DNA of 64,000 nucleotides from Oegoconia quadripuncta (GCA_949316235.1 OX438743.1:22379771-22443770); one strand, 5' to 3'; positions 1 to 10,626 are shown, numbered from the stretch's first letter. Numbers and translations are program-made. The notes: generated from the letters alone by a model not told the origin.

Positions 1-610
1 TTTTGTTCCTAATGGTGAGTATAGCGAATGTGATAAATTGGTTATATGTGACAGTGACACGTTGTTAGCTAACTTATTCTTCTTCTTTTCTTCCTACTAT
101 TAGCAGCCGTCAGTCTGTTTGGGCGATTGTCGGCTTTTTCTTGTGGGAACAGAAAAACTCAATCACATAGGTAACACATACTAACACATCTAACAAAATT
201 AACCCGACAAACTTCGGCAATTGCACGTCCATGACAATAATTTTTTTTAATTTTTTTTATTTTATTTTCTTAGGGATAACAACAGCTTACAACATAGATG
301 ATATTTCAAACAAGGTATTACAAACTAGAAAGCCAATTACAGTTATCCACGAATTACAATTAAGCACAAATTACGAAATTAGGTCAGTAAACTATTGAAA
401 GACAATACATTTAATCTGAACGTATGTATCCAAATATGTGTATAATAGAACTGTGTATAACGATGATATATAGTAGATACATAAATGAAAAATAAAGGAC
501 AATAGATAGATAGTTATAGTATGTATGTACATAAATAATACACAACCTAATATATATATATAGACCACAGAAACTATGTGTCACGTTTCAGGATTTATAG
601 TTTAATTTTC
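1..610. repeat. Degenerate repeat debris at window start
   Basis: No gene seen. Around 184-235 lies a terminal stretch (TCTAACAAAATTAACCCGAC) shared with the MITE at 33632-34129. Around 270-360 is a 3'-end-like stretch related to the non-LTR retrotransposon tail at 16261-16450 (AACAGCTT, then AAAGCCAATTA). The rest is AT-rich and unassigned. Confidence 0.45.
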
Positions 611-782
611 GGGTTAACACTTGACCTCAATCACACCTGATGTTAAGTGAAGATGAGGCCGAAGGTGGAAGCGTACTGACCCGGAAACCCAAATAATTTG
701 GGGAACTGGCTATCTTATCTCTGACAACCGGAACACAACAATGCTATTAACATTGCTGTTTAGCGGCAGATTTAGATAAGAT
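611..782 (-). mobile_element. SINE family A, tail/body half, split by LTR element
   Basis: Body of the family A SINE in reverse orientation, recognisable by CACCTGATGTTAAGTGAAG, GACAACCGGAACACAACAATG and GCGGCAGATTTAGATAAGAT. The SINE breaks at 782 and resumes at 9205 with GGTGGTAGCTAGCC, so the intervening 8.4 kb was inserted into it. The bases AGAT occur at both edges. Confidence 0.9.
779..782. repeat. Target-site duplication AGAT, left copy
   Basis: AGAT occurs immediately before the terminal TGTGGCAC at 783 and again at 9201-9204 after the closing GTTACA. Intact family A SINEs carry AGAT once at this point, which supports a 4-bp duplication made on insertion. Confidence 0.8.
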
Positions 783-1281
783 TGTGGCACTACTCCTGGA
801 CCAGACTTCAATTGATTGTTCAGGAGTAGGCCGCAACAAATAATAAATCAGGAACACTTGATCGAATATAATTGTAATAAAAAGGCACTCTGAAAAGGTA
901 TAAAAACACTGAATATGAATATAAAAGATAGATTGAATAAAACACAAGAATTTGGAATAGATACCGAACACAATAAACACTACAAAACACTCACGTTATA
1001 AAACAATGCCTTTACAAATGATAATGAATATAAGAATGAATATAAGAAATGCGATAGCTCCAGCGCACTCAGCGGAAATATAATACAATAGGGTTATAAT
1101 ATAATAAATTTGACAGAAACGTCCGAGCTTTAGAACTATTGAAAATATAATGACGTTGTTTTGTTCGGCCGTCTGAGTTCGAAATAGGAATTTGAATTTA
1201 AATATAGAGAAACGAAAAGGAAAAAGAACAAAAAGATTACTAACTAAAATCACCAACGAGACGCAATACCGTCACGTTACA
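783..1281 (-). repeat. LTR, outer left copy (reverse)
   Basis: A 499-bp LTR reading leftward, from TGTAACG (complement ending at 1281) to the terminal CA complement at 783. It is nearly identical to 8702-9200, with only a few differences seen (for example near 1055 and 1017). Short reading frames inside it are not genes. Confidence 0.9.
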
Positions 1282-1781
1282 ATACTCGGCCTGCTCTGGA
1301 AGAAGAAATCCTGAGAAATCATAATGAATCGAAAGGATTTCTTCGTTAAAAAATTAAATTACAAGAGAGAGAGAAAAAAAAATTATACGAAAGTATATAA
1401 AAGAGACTTAAAATACAGTTGAACAATGAAGAAGGTGAAAGGATGAGGTGCACGGATGATGTGGAGCAAATTTCGAAGGTGGTAATGATATAAACAATGT
1501 AATATTTACAAGAGAACGATTTAACCATCCATACATTCAGAGACATAACCTATCATACATCAATCTAGTAGTTATAGTTGCACAAGATTGGCAAACTAAA
1601 ACAAGAGCAGACAAGAGTGTTTCTATTATAATCAGAATGCACTCAAAATAAACGTTCCCAAACAGTGAAGGCTTATTTAATCAGTCACTAACCGCTGAAT
1701 TAGTTAGCGATTGATAAAGTATTTACAAGAAGATTATGTCGATGACATAACTAACGAAAAGTTAGAGAAAAACAATTAACG
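1282..1781 (-). repeat. Inverted copy of element 3' internal region
   Basis: Reverse complement of about 7700-8198, the untranslated stretch just before the rightward 3' LTR. With 783-1281 it makes an arm of roughly 1 kb complementary to 7700-8689. The small frame at 1346-1546 is repeated at 7934-8134 and reflects this duplication, not a gene. Confidence 0.85.
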
Positions 1782-1791
1782 AAGAAATCCC

Positions 1792-2168
1792 ACAACGTCA
1801 TTATATTTTCAATAGTTCTAAAGCTCGGACGTTTCTGTCAAATTTATTATATTATAACCCTATTGTATTATATTTCCGCTGAGTGCGCTGGAGCTATCGC
1901 ATTTCTTATATTCATTCTTATATTCATTATCATTCGTAAAGGCATTGTTTTATAACGTGAGTGTTTTGTAGTGTTTATTGTGTTCGGTATCTATTCCAAA
2001 TTCTTGTGTTTTATTCAATCTATATTTTATATTCATATTCAGTGTTTTTATACCTTTTCAGAGTGCCTTTTTATTACAATTATATTCGATCAAGTGTTCC
2101 TGATTTATTATTTGTTGCGGCCTACTCCTGAACAATCAATTGAAGTCTGGTCCAGGAGTAGTGCCACA
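1792..2168 (+). repeat. Truncated LTR, inner 5' copy
   Basis: Matches 8320-8689 of the complete rightward LTR but lacks about the first 120 bp. It is preceded by 15 bases (1776-1790) matching 8131-8145, that is, sequence normally upstream of the 3' LTR. It ends GTGCCACA directly before the primer-binding site. Confidence 0.85.
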
Positions 2169-2169
2169 T

Positions 2170-2180
2170 TGGCGCCCAAC
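2170..2180 (+). promoter_or_regulatory. Primer-binding site, tRNA-Lys type
   Basis: TGGCGCCCAAC follows one base after the LTR end and matches the 3' end of insect tRNA-Lys as used by gypsy-type elements (family knowledge). Complementarity appears to fade after 11 bases. Confidence 0.75.
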
Positions 2181-2451
2181 TTTTATCTTCCCACGCCCAG
2201 AAGTATCCAGCCCGTCCTGACAACAAGAAAAAGTGTTTTTATAATAATTTTTGTTATTTTTATATTCTCTAAATTCTAAAAGCCCATAGAGGGCCACTGA
2301 TATTTTTGACAACAATTCCTGGCTAATTTAAGTTATTTTTCCTATCCATTTCTTTCATCATCATTCCATTTTATTATTTTTATTTTATTATAAATAATTT
2401 ATTTCTTCACACCACTACTTTCATACATACATTTCATACATTTCATCATAA

Positions 2452-2856
2452 ATGATAGTCGAAAACAAAAAACACACGAGAGTGTCATTCTTTTCTTTTC
2501 TTCAATGGATGCCCTATTTTCAAAATTACGTGAACCACTTTCAGAATCAGCTAAAATTGACTATCTCCGACGCACCTTCACCTTCCAGTCATAATGCACG
2601 ACCTTCTTCTTCCGCAAACGTCCCTCTTATACCTACTTTTCCTTATAACTCTCAAACAAATCGCATACATTCTAAATCCTCCGATCATACTCGTAATGTA
2701 CCATCTATAATACGTTTCCTTTGTCCTAGATGTAGATCTAATGACCATTCGTTAGAATCCTGTTCTAGTACCAAAATAGTTTGTTTTCGTTGTGGAAAAC
2801 AGGATGTAACATATCCTAAATGTTCCAATTGCCATAAATCTCATCCAAAAAACTAA
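2452..2856 (+). pseudogene. gag remnant with zinc-knuckle-like cysteines
   Basis: A 134-codon frame holding the C-terminal part of a Gag protein. Residues about 90-130 carry paired cysteines (CPRC, CFRC, CSNC) like a nucleocapsid region. A separate short frame at 2505-2594 encodes a capsid-like stretch (LREPLSES, KIDYLRR) and then stops, so the capsid part is in a different frame and most of gag is missing. Gag normally packages the RNA into cytoplasmic particles; this copy is internally deleted and frameshifted. The initiator is arbitrary. Confidence 0.7.
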
Positions 2857-2930
2857 TTATCGAGAAAAGTAATACTAATCGTACTTCTACTTCTGAATGG
2901 AAACTTTGGTTACAGACTATTAAATTATAT

Positions 2931-3458
2931 ATGGAATCTTATAAAACTTCTTCTCTTTTTGTTACCCCTTCCAATGATAATCGACCTTTCTTAAGGATCA
3001 AGACTAATAATCTTACTTTATGCGGTCTTTTAGACAGTGGCAGTGCTATTACTATATTAGGTAATAACTCCCACAAATATCTTTTAGACCATGGTTTTAA
3101 AATCAATTCTAAACATACAATTGTTGGAACAGTTGCTAATGGTCATTCAATCTATTCTATTGGTACTATTCAGTTACCTATTTGTTTCAAAGACAAGATT
3201 GCTATTGTAACCGCACATGTTATTCCATCCATTAAACAATCTCTTATCTTAGGCATTGATTTTTGGAAGTTATTTAACATAGCTCCTGATGTTCTTCACA
3301 CCTTAACTTCATGTAATACGCATAATGTCGATTCCTTTATCATCAATTCGAACTCGCAACACGTTACTCACTACGAAACATTATCCCTGGTTCAACGTAC
3401 CATCTCAGACTGTATTATCCAGCAGTTCAAGAATATATCAACTGAACATCAACCTTAG
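2931..3458 (+). pseudogene. Retropepsin (aspartic protease) remnant
   Basis: A 175-codon frame with the protease signature LLDSGSAITIL (Asp35-Ser-Gly) and the later flap-like ILGIDFW. In Ty3/gypsy elements this domain follows gag and cleaves the polyprotein. The frame ends at a TAG at 3456; shifting by one base continues into GRTLLVEHH and the start of reverse transcriptase, so a frameshift separates pro from RT. The same shift is present in the duplicated copy downstream, so it predates the duplication. Confidence 0.8.
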
Positions 3459-3964
3459 GTAGAACTCTTCTGGTCGAACACCATATCGATACTGGTGATA
3501 ATTCCCCCATAAGACAACGATCTTATCGTCTCTCTCCAGTAAAACAAAAGGCCCTTTGCAAGGAAGAGTTACCTATTTGTTTCAAAGACAAGATTGCTAT
3601 TGTAACCGCACATGTTATTCCATCCATTAAACAATCTCTTTAGGCATTGATTTTTGGAAGTTATTTAACATAGCTCCTGATGTTCTTCACACCTTAACTT
3701 CATGTAATACGCATAATGTCGATTCCTTTATCATCAATTCGAACTCGCAACACGTTACTCACTACGAAACATTATCCCTGGTTCAACGTACCATCTCAGA
3801 CTGTATTATCCACAACGTTCAAGTTCAAGAATATATCAACTGAACATCAACCTTAGGCAGAACTCTTCTGGTCGAACACCATATCGATACTGGTGATAAT
3901 TCCCCCATAAGACAACGATCTTATCGTCTCTCTCCAGTAAAACAAAAGGCCCTTTGCAAGGAAG
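3172..3964 (+). repeat. Tandem duplication (about 395 bp) of pro/RT junction
   Basis: 3172-3566 is repeated as 3567-3964. The copies differ by a 4-base loss (ATCT near 3641) and a small change near 3815. The joint occurs at a shared AGTTACC, consistent with microhomology. Confidence 0.9.
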
Positions 3965-3998
3965 TAGATGACATGATCAAACTTGATGTTATCGAGCC

Positions 3999-5102
3999 TT
4001 GCTGAATCCAGTTGTCATGACCCCCAAAAAAGATGGTTCTTGGCGTTTTTGCGTCGATAGCCGTAAGCTTAATTCCATTACCCGCAAAGATGCATATAAA
4101 CTCCCTTACATTTCTGATATCCTGGATAACCTCAAAAAGGCAAAATTTCTTTCATCTATTGATATTGCCAAAGCCTTTTGGGAAATTCCCCTCCGTCCCT
4201 CTGATAAACCCAAAACTGCATTCTATGTACCCGGTCGTGGTATGTTCCAATTTAAGGTCATGCCTTTCGGACTCACCAATGCTCCAGCTACACAACAAAG
4301 ATTCATGGATAATCTTTTTCCCTCCGAAAATCTTGACAATTCTGTATTCACTTATCTTGATGATATCATAATAATCAGTGAAAATTTTGATGACCATATC
4401 GTCCTCCTTAATAAAGTGTTACGTAAACTACATGATGCGCATATAACTGTTAACTTTCCGAAATGCTCTTTCTTTAGAAAGGAACTCAAATATTTGGGTT
4501 ATATAATTAATGAGCATGGTCTTCATACAGATCCTGAGAAAGTCACGGCCATCTTGAATATTCCTTCCCCAACCTCCCCTAAAGAGGTCAAGAAGTTCCT
4601 CGATACAGCCAGTTGGTACAGACGCTTTGTTCCAAACTTTAGCACTCTCGTCGCTCCTCTAACTAAACTTACCTCTACTTCTAAGAAATCCCCTCCTTTT
4701 AAATGGTCCTCTCAAGCTGAAGAGGCTTTCAAAACCATAAAGGAAGCCCTTGTTTCCACTCCTATCCTTACATGTCCTGATTTTTCCAAACCTTTCGCAG
4801 TACATTGTGACGCTTCCAGCTTTGGAATTGGAGCCATGTTATCCCAAGAATTTGACGGTATTGAGAAACCTATAGCTTATATGAGCAAGTCCTTGTCTAA
4901 TCCTCAAAGGAATTACTCAATTACAGAACGAGAACTTCTTAGTATCATTTTAGCCCTGGAACATTGGCGATGTTACCTCGACAATGGCCAAAAATTCACT
5001 ATTTATACGGACCACTCAGCTTTACAATGGTTCCTTCATCTCGATAACCCTAGCGGTCGTTTAGCTCGTTGGAGTATTCGTTTATCTTCCTTCAACTTAT
5101 AA
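3999..5102 (+). pseudogene. Reverse transcriptase / RNase H fragment, copy 1
   Basis: A 367-codon frame. RT motifs are in order: SSIDIAKAFWEIPL (catalytic Asp near 55), MPFGLTNAP, then YLDD at 119-122. The connection (EVKKFL, SWYRRF) and RNase H start (HCDASSFGIGAML, YTDHSALQW) follow. A TAA at 5100 replaces the Phe-Glu codons seen in copy 2 and truncates RNase H. The RT N-terminus is broken at 3995-4003. In an intact element these domains copy genomic RNA into DNA in the particle. Confidence 0.85.
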
Positions 5103-6064
5103 ATAAAACACAAACGTGGAAAAGATCATTTAATTCCCGACACGTTATCTCGCTCAATCCCAATTAGTATGATCAGTTATACTAGTTCGCAAACAAATGA
5201 CGATTGGTATAATTCTATCTATTCTAAATGTAACGCTAACCCTTTATCTACCCCACTAATAAAATATTATTATCTTTCTTTAGAAAGGAACTCAAATATC
5301 TGGGTTATATAATTAATGAGCATGGTCTTCATACAGATCCTGAGAAAGTCACGGCCATCTTGAATATTCCTTCCCCAACCTCCCCTAAAGAGGTCAAGAA
5401 GTTCCTCGGTAGAGCCAGTTGGTACAGACGCTTTGTTCCAAACTTTAGCACTCTCGTCGCTCCTCTAACTAAACTTACCTCTACTTCTAAGAAATCCCCT
5501 CCTTTTAAATGGTCCTCTCAAGCTGAAGAGGCTTTCAAAACCATAAAGGAAGCCCTTGTTTCCACTCCTATCCTTACATGTCCTGATTTTTCCAAACCTT
5601 TCGCAGTACATTGTGACGCTTCCAGCTTTGGAATTGGAGCCATGTTAACCCAAGAATTTGATGGTATTGAGAAACCTATAGCTTATATGAGCAAGTCCTT
5701 GTCTAATCCTCAAAGGAATTACTCAATTACAGAACGAGAACTTCTTAGTATCATTTTAGCCCTGGAACATTGGCGATGTTACCTCGACAATGGCCAAAAA
5801 TTCACTATTTATACGGATCACTCAGCTTTACAATGGTTCCTTCATCTCGATAACCCTAGCGGTCGTTTAGCTCGTTGGAGCATTCGTTTATCTTCCTTCA
5901 ACTTTGAAATAAAACACAAACGCGGAAAAGATCATTTAATTCCCGATGCGTTATCTCGCTCAGTCCCAATTAGTATGATCAGTTATACTAGTTCGCAAAC
6001 AAATGACGATTGGTATAATTCTATCTATTCTAAATGTAACGCTAACCCTTTACCTACCCCAGAT
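4466..6064 (+). repeat. Tandem duplication (about 800 bp) of RT/RNase H
   Basis: About 4466-5270 is repeated as about 5272-6060, with scattered substitutions including the stop at 5100. The first copy runs to about 5255 (CTACCCCA) before a short AT-rich joint. Only the second copy continues into integrase. Confidence 0.9.
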
Positions 6065-7237
6065 TATATTATACGTAATAATAAACTATATAGATATTCT
6101 CGCACTAACACTTTATTACATTCCGAATATGATTGGAAAGAAGTAGTTCCATTTGAATACAGAATTCCTATTATTACTGAGAATCATTCCAACCCAACTA
6201 CAGCCCATTTTGGTATCTTCAAAACTTATCAACGAATTAAATTGAAATATTTCTGGCCGAATATGTACAGAGATGTTTCTAATTTCATTTCAACTTGCGA
6301 AACTTGTTTGGCTTTTAAACATCAGAACCAACTTACAATCGGTCTGATGGGTAAACCAAAATACTGCTCCCGTCCTTTCCAGTGTTTATCCATTGACCTT
6401 ATTGGACCATTGCCTTCATCTCATAAACATAACAGATTTATTTTTGTAGTCACTTGTTGTTTTTCTAAGTATTGTCTCTTGTTCCCAATTAAAAGAGCCA
6501 CAGCCTCTGTAATTAAACATATTTTGGAACATTTAGTTTTCATGACATATGGTATCCCTGAGACCATAATTCTTGATAACGGTCCTCAATTTACTAGCCA
6601 TGAACTCACTGACCTTTTTAAATTTTACAACATTCCTAAAATTCACTACACCCCTCGTTACTGCCCGCAAGTCAATACAGTCGAACGCTATAATAAGACA
6701 ATAATTACAGCAATCTCTTCTTTTGTTAACGATGATCACCGAACATGGGATGTTAACATTAATAAGATTCAATTTGCCATTAATACATCAGTTAACGAAA
6801 CCACTAATTACACTCCGGCTTTTCTTAACTTTGGTCGTGAATTAGTTATCTGTGGTTCCTTATACCAAAACTCAGATCTTACCGAAGAGATAATTTTTGC
6901 TCCTCGTGATGAGTTCGCCGATAACCTAGGTCTTCTAAGTCCGGTTTTCTCTGAAGTACAAAAACGTCTCTGGCAAGCTCATGATACCAATAGTTTGTAT
7001 TATAACAAACACCGTCAGCACATAGAATTTAACCAAGGTGATTTTGTTTGGAAGCGCAACTATTGCCTCAGCGCTTCATACAAATATTTTTCTTCGAAAC
7101 TGGCTCCAAAATTTGTGAAATGTATTGTTTCACAAAAAATTTCACCACTTATTTACGACTTGTCGGATGTCAATGGCAAATTATTAGGTCGTTGGCATGT
7201 GAGAGACCTTAAACCTTTTCCCAAAATTCTAAAATAA
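5360..7237 (+). pseudogene. RNase H - integrase polyprotein segment
   Basis: A 625-codon frame. RNase H residues are Asp86 (HCDASS), Glu127 (ERELLS), Asp153 (YTDHS) and Asp196 (IPDALSR). The integrase zinc region follows (HFGIFKTYQ ... CETCLAFK), then the core with Asp346 (SIDLIGP), Asp406 (LDNGPQF) and Glu442 (VERYNK), giving the D-35-E spacing. The C-terminus has LGRWHVRDLKPFP. This frame looks intact but lacks an upstream RT in frame, so it is part of a broken pol. Family: Ty3/gypsy. No envelope gene follows. Confidence 0.9.
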
Positions 7238-8198
7238 CACTTACACAAGTGGATAACTTTTCTCGGCCCTCTAGAATTAACACGACTTTTTATTATTCTT
7301 TATTACTTTTCTCGTAAATACTTGTACATTCGTTCTGTATATATATTATAAATACTAGATTTCATTCATTCTTTCATTTCATACAATTTTTATTTTTACC
7401 CTCTTCTTATCCACCGAAAAACGGTTATGCTAAGGGTATGAAATGTAACCTCTTAGTTGCTATGTATTTTATTTACTTTCCTACCAATAATGTATGGTAA
7501 GGGAAATATTTTCTCACAGAGCGGTTGTCAACTCTTTAAGTAAGCCTCGGACATACAGTAGTAATACTTACCTTCCTACCAATAATGTGTGGTATGGAAA
7601 TTTTTTCTCTCAGAGCGGTTGTCAACTCTTTAAATAAGCCTAGGACATACATACTTACTTTTCTACCAATAATGTGTGGTAGGAAAAATAACACTTATTC
7701 GTTAATTGTTTTTCTCTAACTTTTCGTTAGTTATGTCATCGACATAATCTTCTTGTAAATACTTTATCAATCGCTAACTAATTCAGCGGTTAGTGACTGA
7801 TTAAATAAGCCTTCACTGTTTGGGAACGTTTTTTTGAGTGCATTCTGATTATAATAGAAACACTCTTGTCTGCTCTTGTTTTAGTTTGCCAATCTTGTGC
7901 AACTATAACTACTAGATTGATGTATGATAGGTTATGTCTCTGAATGTATGGATGGTTAAATCGTTCTCTTGTAAATATTACATTGTTTATATCATTACCA
8001 CCTTCGAAATTTGCTCCACATCATCCGTGCACCTCATCCTTTCACCTTCTTCATTGTTCAACTGTATTTTAAGTCTCTTTTATATACTTTCGTATAATTT
8101 TTTTTTCTCTCTCTCTTGTAATTTAATTTTTTAACGAAGAAATCCTTTCGATTCATTATGATTTCTCAGGATTTCTTCTTCCAGAGCAGGCCGAGTAT
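7238..8198 (+). repeat. 3' untranslated region of LTR element, with short tandem repeats
   Basis: Noncoding. Between about 7475 and 7690 a unit of roughly 95 bp recurs two and a third times, marked by CTACCAATAATGTGTGG and CAGAGCGGTTGTCAACTC. No clear polypurine tract precedes the LTR at 8199. The part from 7700 is duplicated in inverse at 1282-1781. Confidence 0.75.
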
Positions 8199-8689
8199 TG
8201 TAACGTGACGGTATTGCGTCTCGTTTGTGATTTTAGTTAGTAATCTTTTTGTTCTTTTTCCTTTTCGTTTCCTATATTTAAACTCAAATTCCTATTTCGA
8301 ACTCAGACGGCCGAACAAAACAACGTCATTATATTTTCAGTACTTCTAAAGCTCGGACGTTTCTGTCAAATTTATTATATTATAACCCTATTGTATTATA
8401 TTTCCGCTGGAGCTATCGCATTTCTTATATTCATTCTTATATTCTTATTATTCGTAAAGGCATTGTTTTATAACGTGAGTGTTTTGTAGTGTTTATTGTG
8501 TTCGGTATCTATTCCAAATTCTTATGTGTTTTATTCAATCTATCTTTTATATTCATATTCAGTGTTTTTATACCTTTTCAGAGTGCCTTTTTATTACAAT
8601 TATATTCGATCAAGTGTTCCTGATTTATTATTTGTTGCGGCCTACTCCTGAACAATCAGTTGGAAGCCTGGTTTAGGAGTAGTGCCACA
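8199..8689 (+). repeat. LTR, inner 3' copy (forward)
   Basis: A complete LTR from TGTAACGTGACGG to GTGCCACA. It differs from the other three LTR copies by a 7-base loss near 8405 and by changes near 8660-8675, so it is the most diverged copy. Confidence 0.85.
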
Positions 8690-8701
8690 TTAAAAACAAG
8701 T

Positions 8702-9200
8702 AGTGGCACTACTCCTGGACCAGACTTCAATTGATTGTTCAGGAGTAGGCCGCAACAAATAATAAATCAGGAACACTTGATCGAATATAATTGTAATAAA
8801 AAGGCACTCTGAAAAGGTATAAAAACACTGAATATGAATATAAAAGATAGATTGAATAAAACACAAGAATTTGGAATAGATACCGAACACAATAAACACT
8901 ACAAAACACTCACGTTATAAAACAATGCCTTTACGAATGATAATGAATATAAGAATGAATATAAGAAATGCGATAGCTCTAGCGCACTCAGCGGAAATAT
9001 AATACAATAGGGTTATAATATAATAAATTTGACAGAAACGTCCGAGCTTTAGAACTATTGAAAATATAATGACGTTGTTTTGTTCGGCCGTCTGAGTTCG
9101 AAATAGGAATTTGAATTTAAATATAGAGAAACGAAAAGGAAAAAGAACAAAAAGATTACTAACTAAAATCACCAACGAGACGCAATACCGTCACGTTACA
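8702..9200 (-). repeat. LTR, outer right copy (reverse)
   Basis: A leftward LTR, head to tail with the outer left copy. Reading leftward, its end is followed by an AT-rich 12-base spacer (8690-8701), not by a primer-binding site, so replication from this LTR is not expected. Confidence 0.85.
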
Positions 9201-9252
9201 AGATGGTGGTAGCTAGCCAGGCGGACATTTAAAATGCCCTACCACCAACCAG
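9201..9252 (-). mobile_element. SINE family A, remaining fragment
   Basis: AGAT (second duplication copy, 9201-9204) followed by GGTGGTAGCTAGCC and the CCCTACCACCAACCA stretch, continuing the SINE interrupted at 782. The tRNA-like head is missing here. Confidence 0.85.
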
Positions 9253-9291
9253 ATTTTTGCTGCACAATAATCTGCCTTTATTTCATATATA

Positions 9292-9690
9292 CAGGGTGAA
9301 TTTGAATTCGTGTAATTCTCATTAACTGGTGACGCCACTCTTGATTATGAACAACTTTCCCCTCGGGACCCCTTAGTCGAATTCTATTAAACAAATTTCG
9401 ATTACCCATAGAAAGTAAACCTTTCTGAAACCACATTTATTATGGAAGTCCAACAATTTTCGGCTGATGACTCCACTCTTGATTACGAACAACTTTCTAC
9501 TAATGGTTCCTATAGCCGAATTCAGCCGAATATTGTTCGACCTCCATAGTAAAGGTGTTTTCAGAATGGTTTACTTTGTATCGATAATCGTTTTTTTTTA
9601 ATTATGGTCATGATGTCTAGTGGAAAGTTGTTCGTAATCAGTAGTGGCGTCACCAATAAACAGGAATTACACTAATTAAATATAACCCTG
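9292..9690. mobile_element. Foldback MITE, CAGGGTGAA termini
   Basis: Left end CAGGGTGAATTTGAATTC and right end ATATAACCCTG are inverted and flanked by TA, typical of Tc1/mariner-derived MITEs. The two halves are largely complementary (AAGTAAACC at about 9413 against GGTTTACTTTG at about 9570). Relatives are at 34131 and 51069. No coding capacity. Confidence 0.75.
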
Positions 9691-10110
9691 TATACATACA
9701 TAAACATACATACATACATAACCTCACGATCGATATCCCAAATGGGGTGTTCAGAGACATTCTTTTTTTAATAATAATAATTTGTTTATTCATTCTTAAT
9801 GGTACACAGTTAATACAAATTGTAAATAAAACTAAAGTGGGTAGAACTAAAACCTTACATCATGAGAAATTGATGCGACCACTTAAACTGTGAACTTATT
9901 TATTTTTCAAATTTTCAAATTTATTTATTGTTCAAAATACTTAATACTACATACAATAATTTGATGATGGAGCCCCTATTAAGTAATTGAATACCTGTGC
10001 CAGGGGTCTCCGCTCTTCCACGGTGTACAGTATACATAATAAAATAACCAAAATAGAAAAGCAACTAAATTACAAATACTCTTACAAATAGTAAGTAATT
10101 TATATACTAT
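9691..10110. repeat. Non-LTR retrotransposon 3'-end debris
   Basis: Stretches such as CTCACGATCGATATCCC and AATGGGGTGTTCAGAGA recur near 14200 and 19915 in this window. The remainder is AT-rich with no gene seen. Confidence 0.4.
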
Positions 10111-10116
10111 TAAACA

Positions 10117-10159
10117 GTGTGGTACTTGTGTGTGTGCGCGTGCGTGTGCGTGCGTGTGT

Positions 10160-10249
<90 letters not shown>

Positions 10250-10290
10250 GTGGGTGTGTATATATATACGTGATATGTGTGTGTGGATAT
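10117..10290. repeat. (GT)n microsatellite
   Basis: A long TG/GT run, densest at 10160-10244, with CG interruptions at its left edge and TATATA at the right. Reading frames across it on both strands are compositional artefacts. Confidence 0.95.
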
Positions 10291-10428
10291 ATAAGTGATT
10301 ATGATTATGTCAGCCCTACGACAGTATTTGGGATCGGAAGCTGACGAACGACAGCTTCCACTGACTAGTGTCTGGTTTGTAAGTATACATTTCTTTTTAT
10401 TATACAAAATTGGGGATTAAAAACACTC

Positions 10429-10626
10429 CTACGAAATGGTTTCCATAAGTGCCTCGGTGTCATTGTAGCTGAGAGTCTTAATCCATGCGGCAATAGTCCT
10501 CTTACATTCGAAAGCCGTCATAGAATATATCGATAGTTTTTTGTTTACCACGTTGTAGACGTGGGTAGATCGTCTAGTATATTGACGGTTGGCAAATTCA
10601 GTGAAGACAAACTTCGATGGAATCAC
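10429..10626 (-). pseudogene. Possible retroelement ORF fragment
   Basis: A 65-codon frame ending in a stop near 10429 with a plausible but unassigned protein (FVFTEFANRQYTRRSTHVYN; ECKRTIAAWIKTLS). It resembles the last segment of non-LTR retrotransposon pol proteins in general character only. No neighbour supports a host gene. Confidence 0.25.

Larger units (their letters stand above)
783..9200. mobile_element. Rearranged Ty3/gypsy LTR retrotransposon with inverted outer LTRs
   Basis: The unit is bounded by AGAT duplications and starts TG and ends CA. Both outermost LTRs (783-1281 and 8702-9200) read leftward. Between them sit an inverted 3' internal segment (1282-1781), a truncated rightward LTR (1792-2168), a tRNA-Lys-like primer site, a rightward coding interior (2452-7237), a 3' untranslated stretch and a complete rightward LTR (8199-8689). 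The coding part has stops, frameshifts and two tandem duplications, so it cannot be autonomous as it stands. The structure could come from nested insertion plus deletion, recombination between cDNA copies, or an assembly error. Confidence 0.85.

Noticed and set aside
747..1546. Three reverse frames in the left LTR region
   Set aside because: The same frames recur at each LTR copy in both orientations and have no start context or protein character. They are LTR sequence.
7238..8198. Envelope gene after integrase in the first LTR element
   Set aside because: No frame longer than 66 codons and no signal or transmembrane pattern. The region is noncoding with direct repeats.
9979..10407. Open frames of 142 (-) and 75 (+) codons across the GT repeat
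   Set aside because: They are alternating His/Thr or Val/Cys translations of a microsatellite, with no other support.
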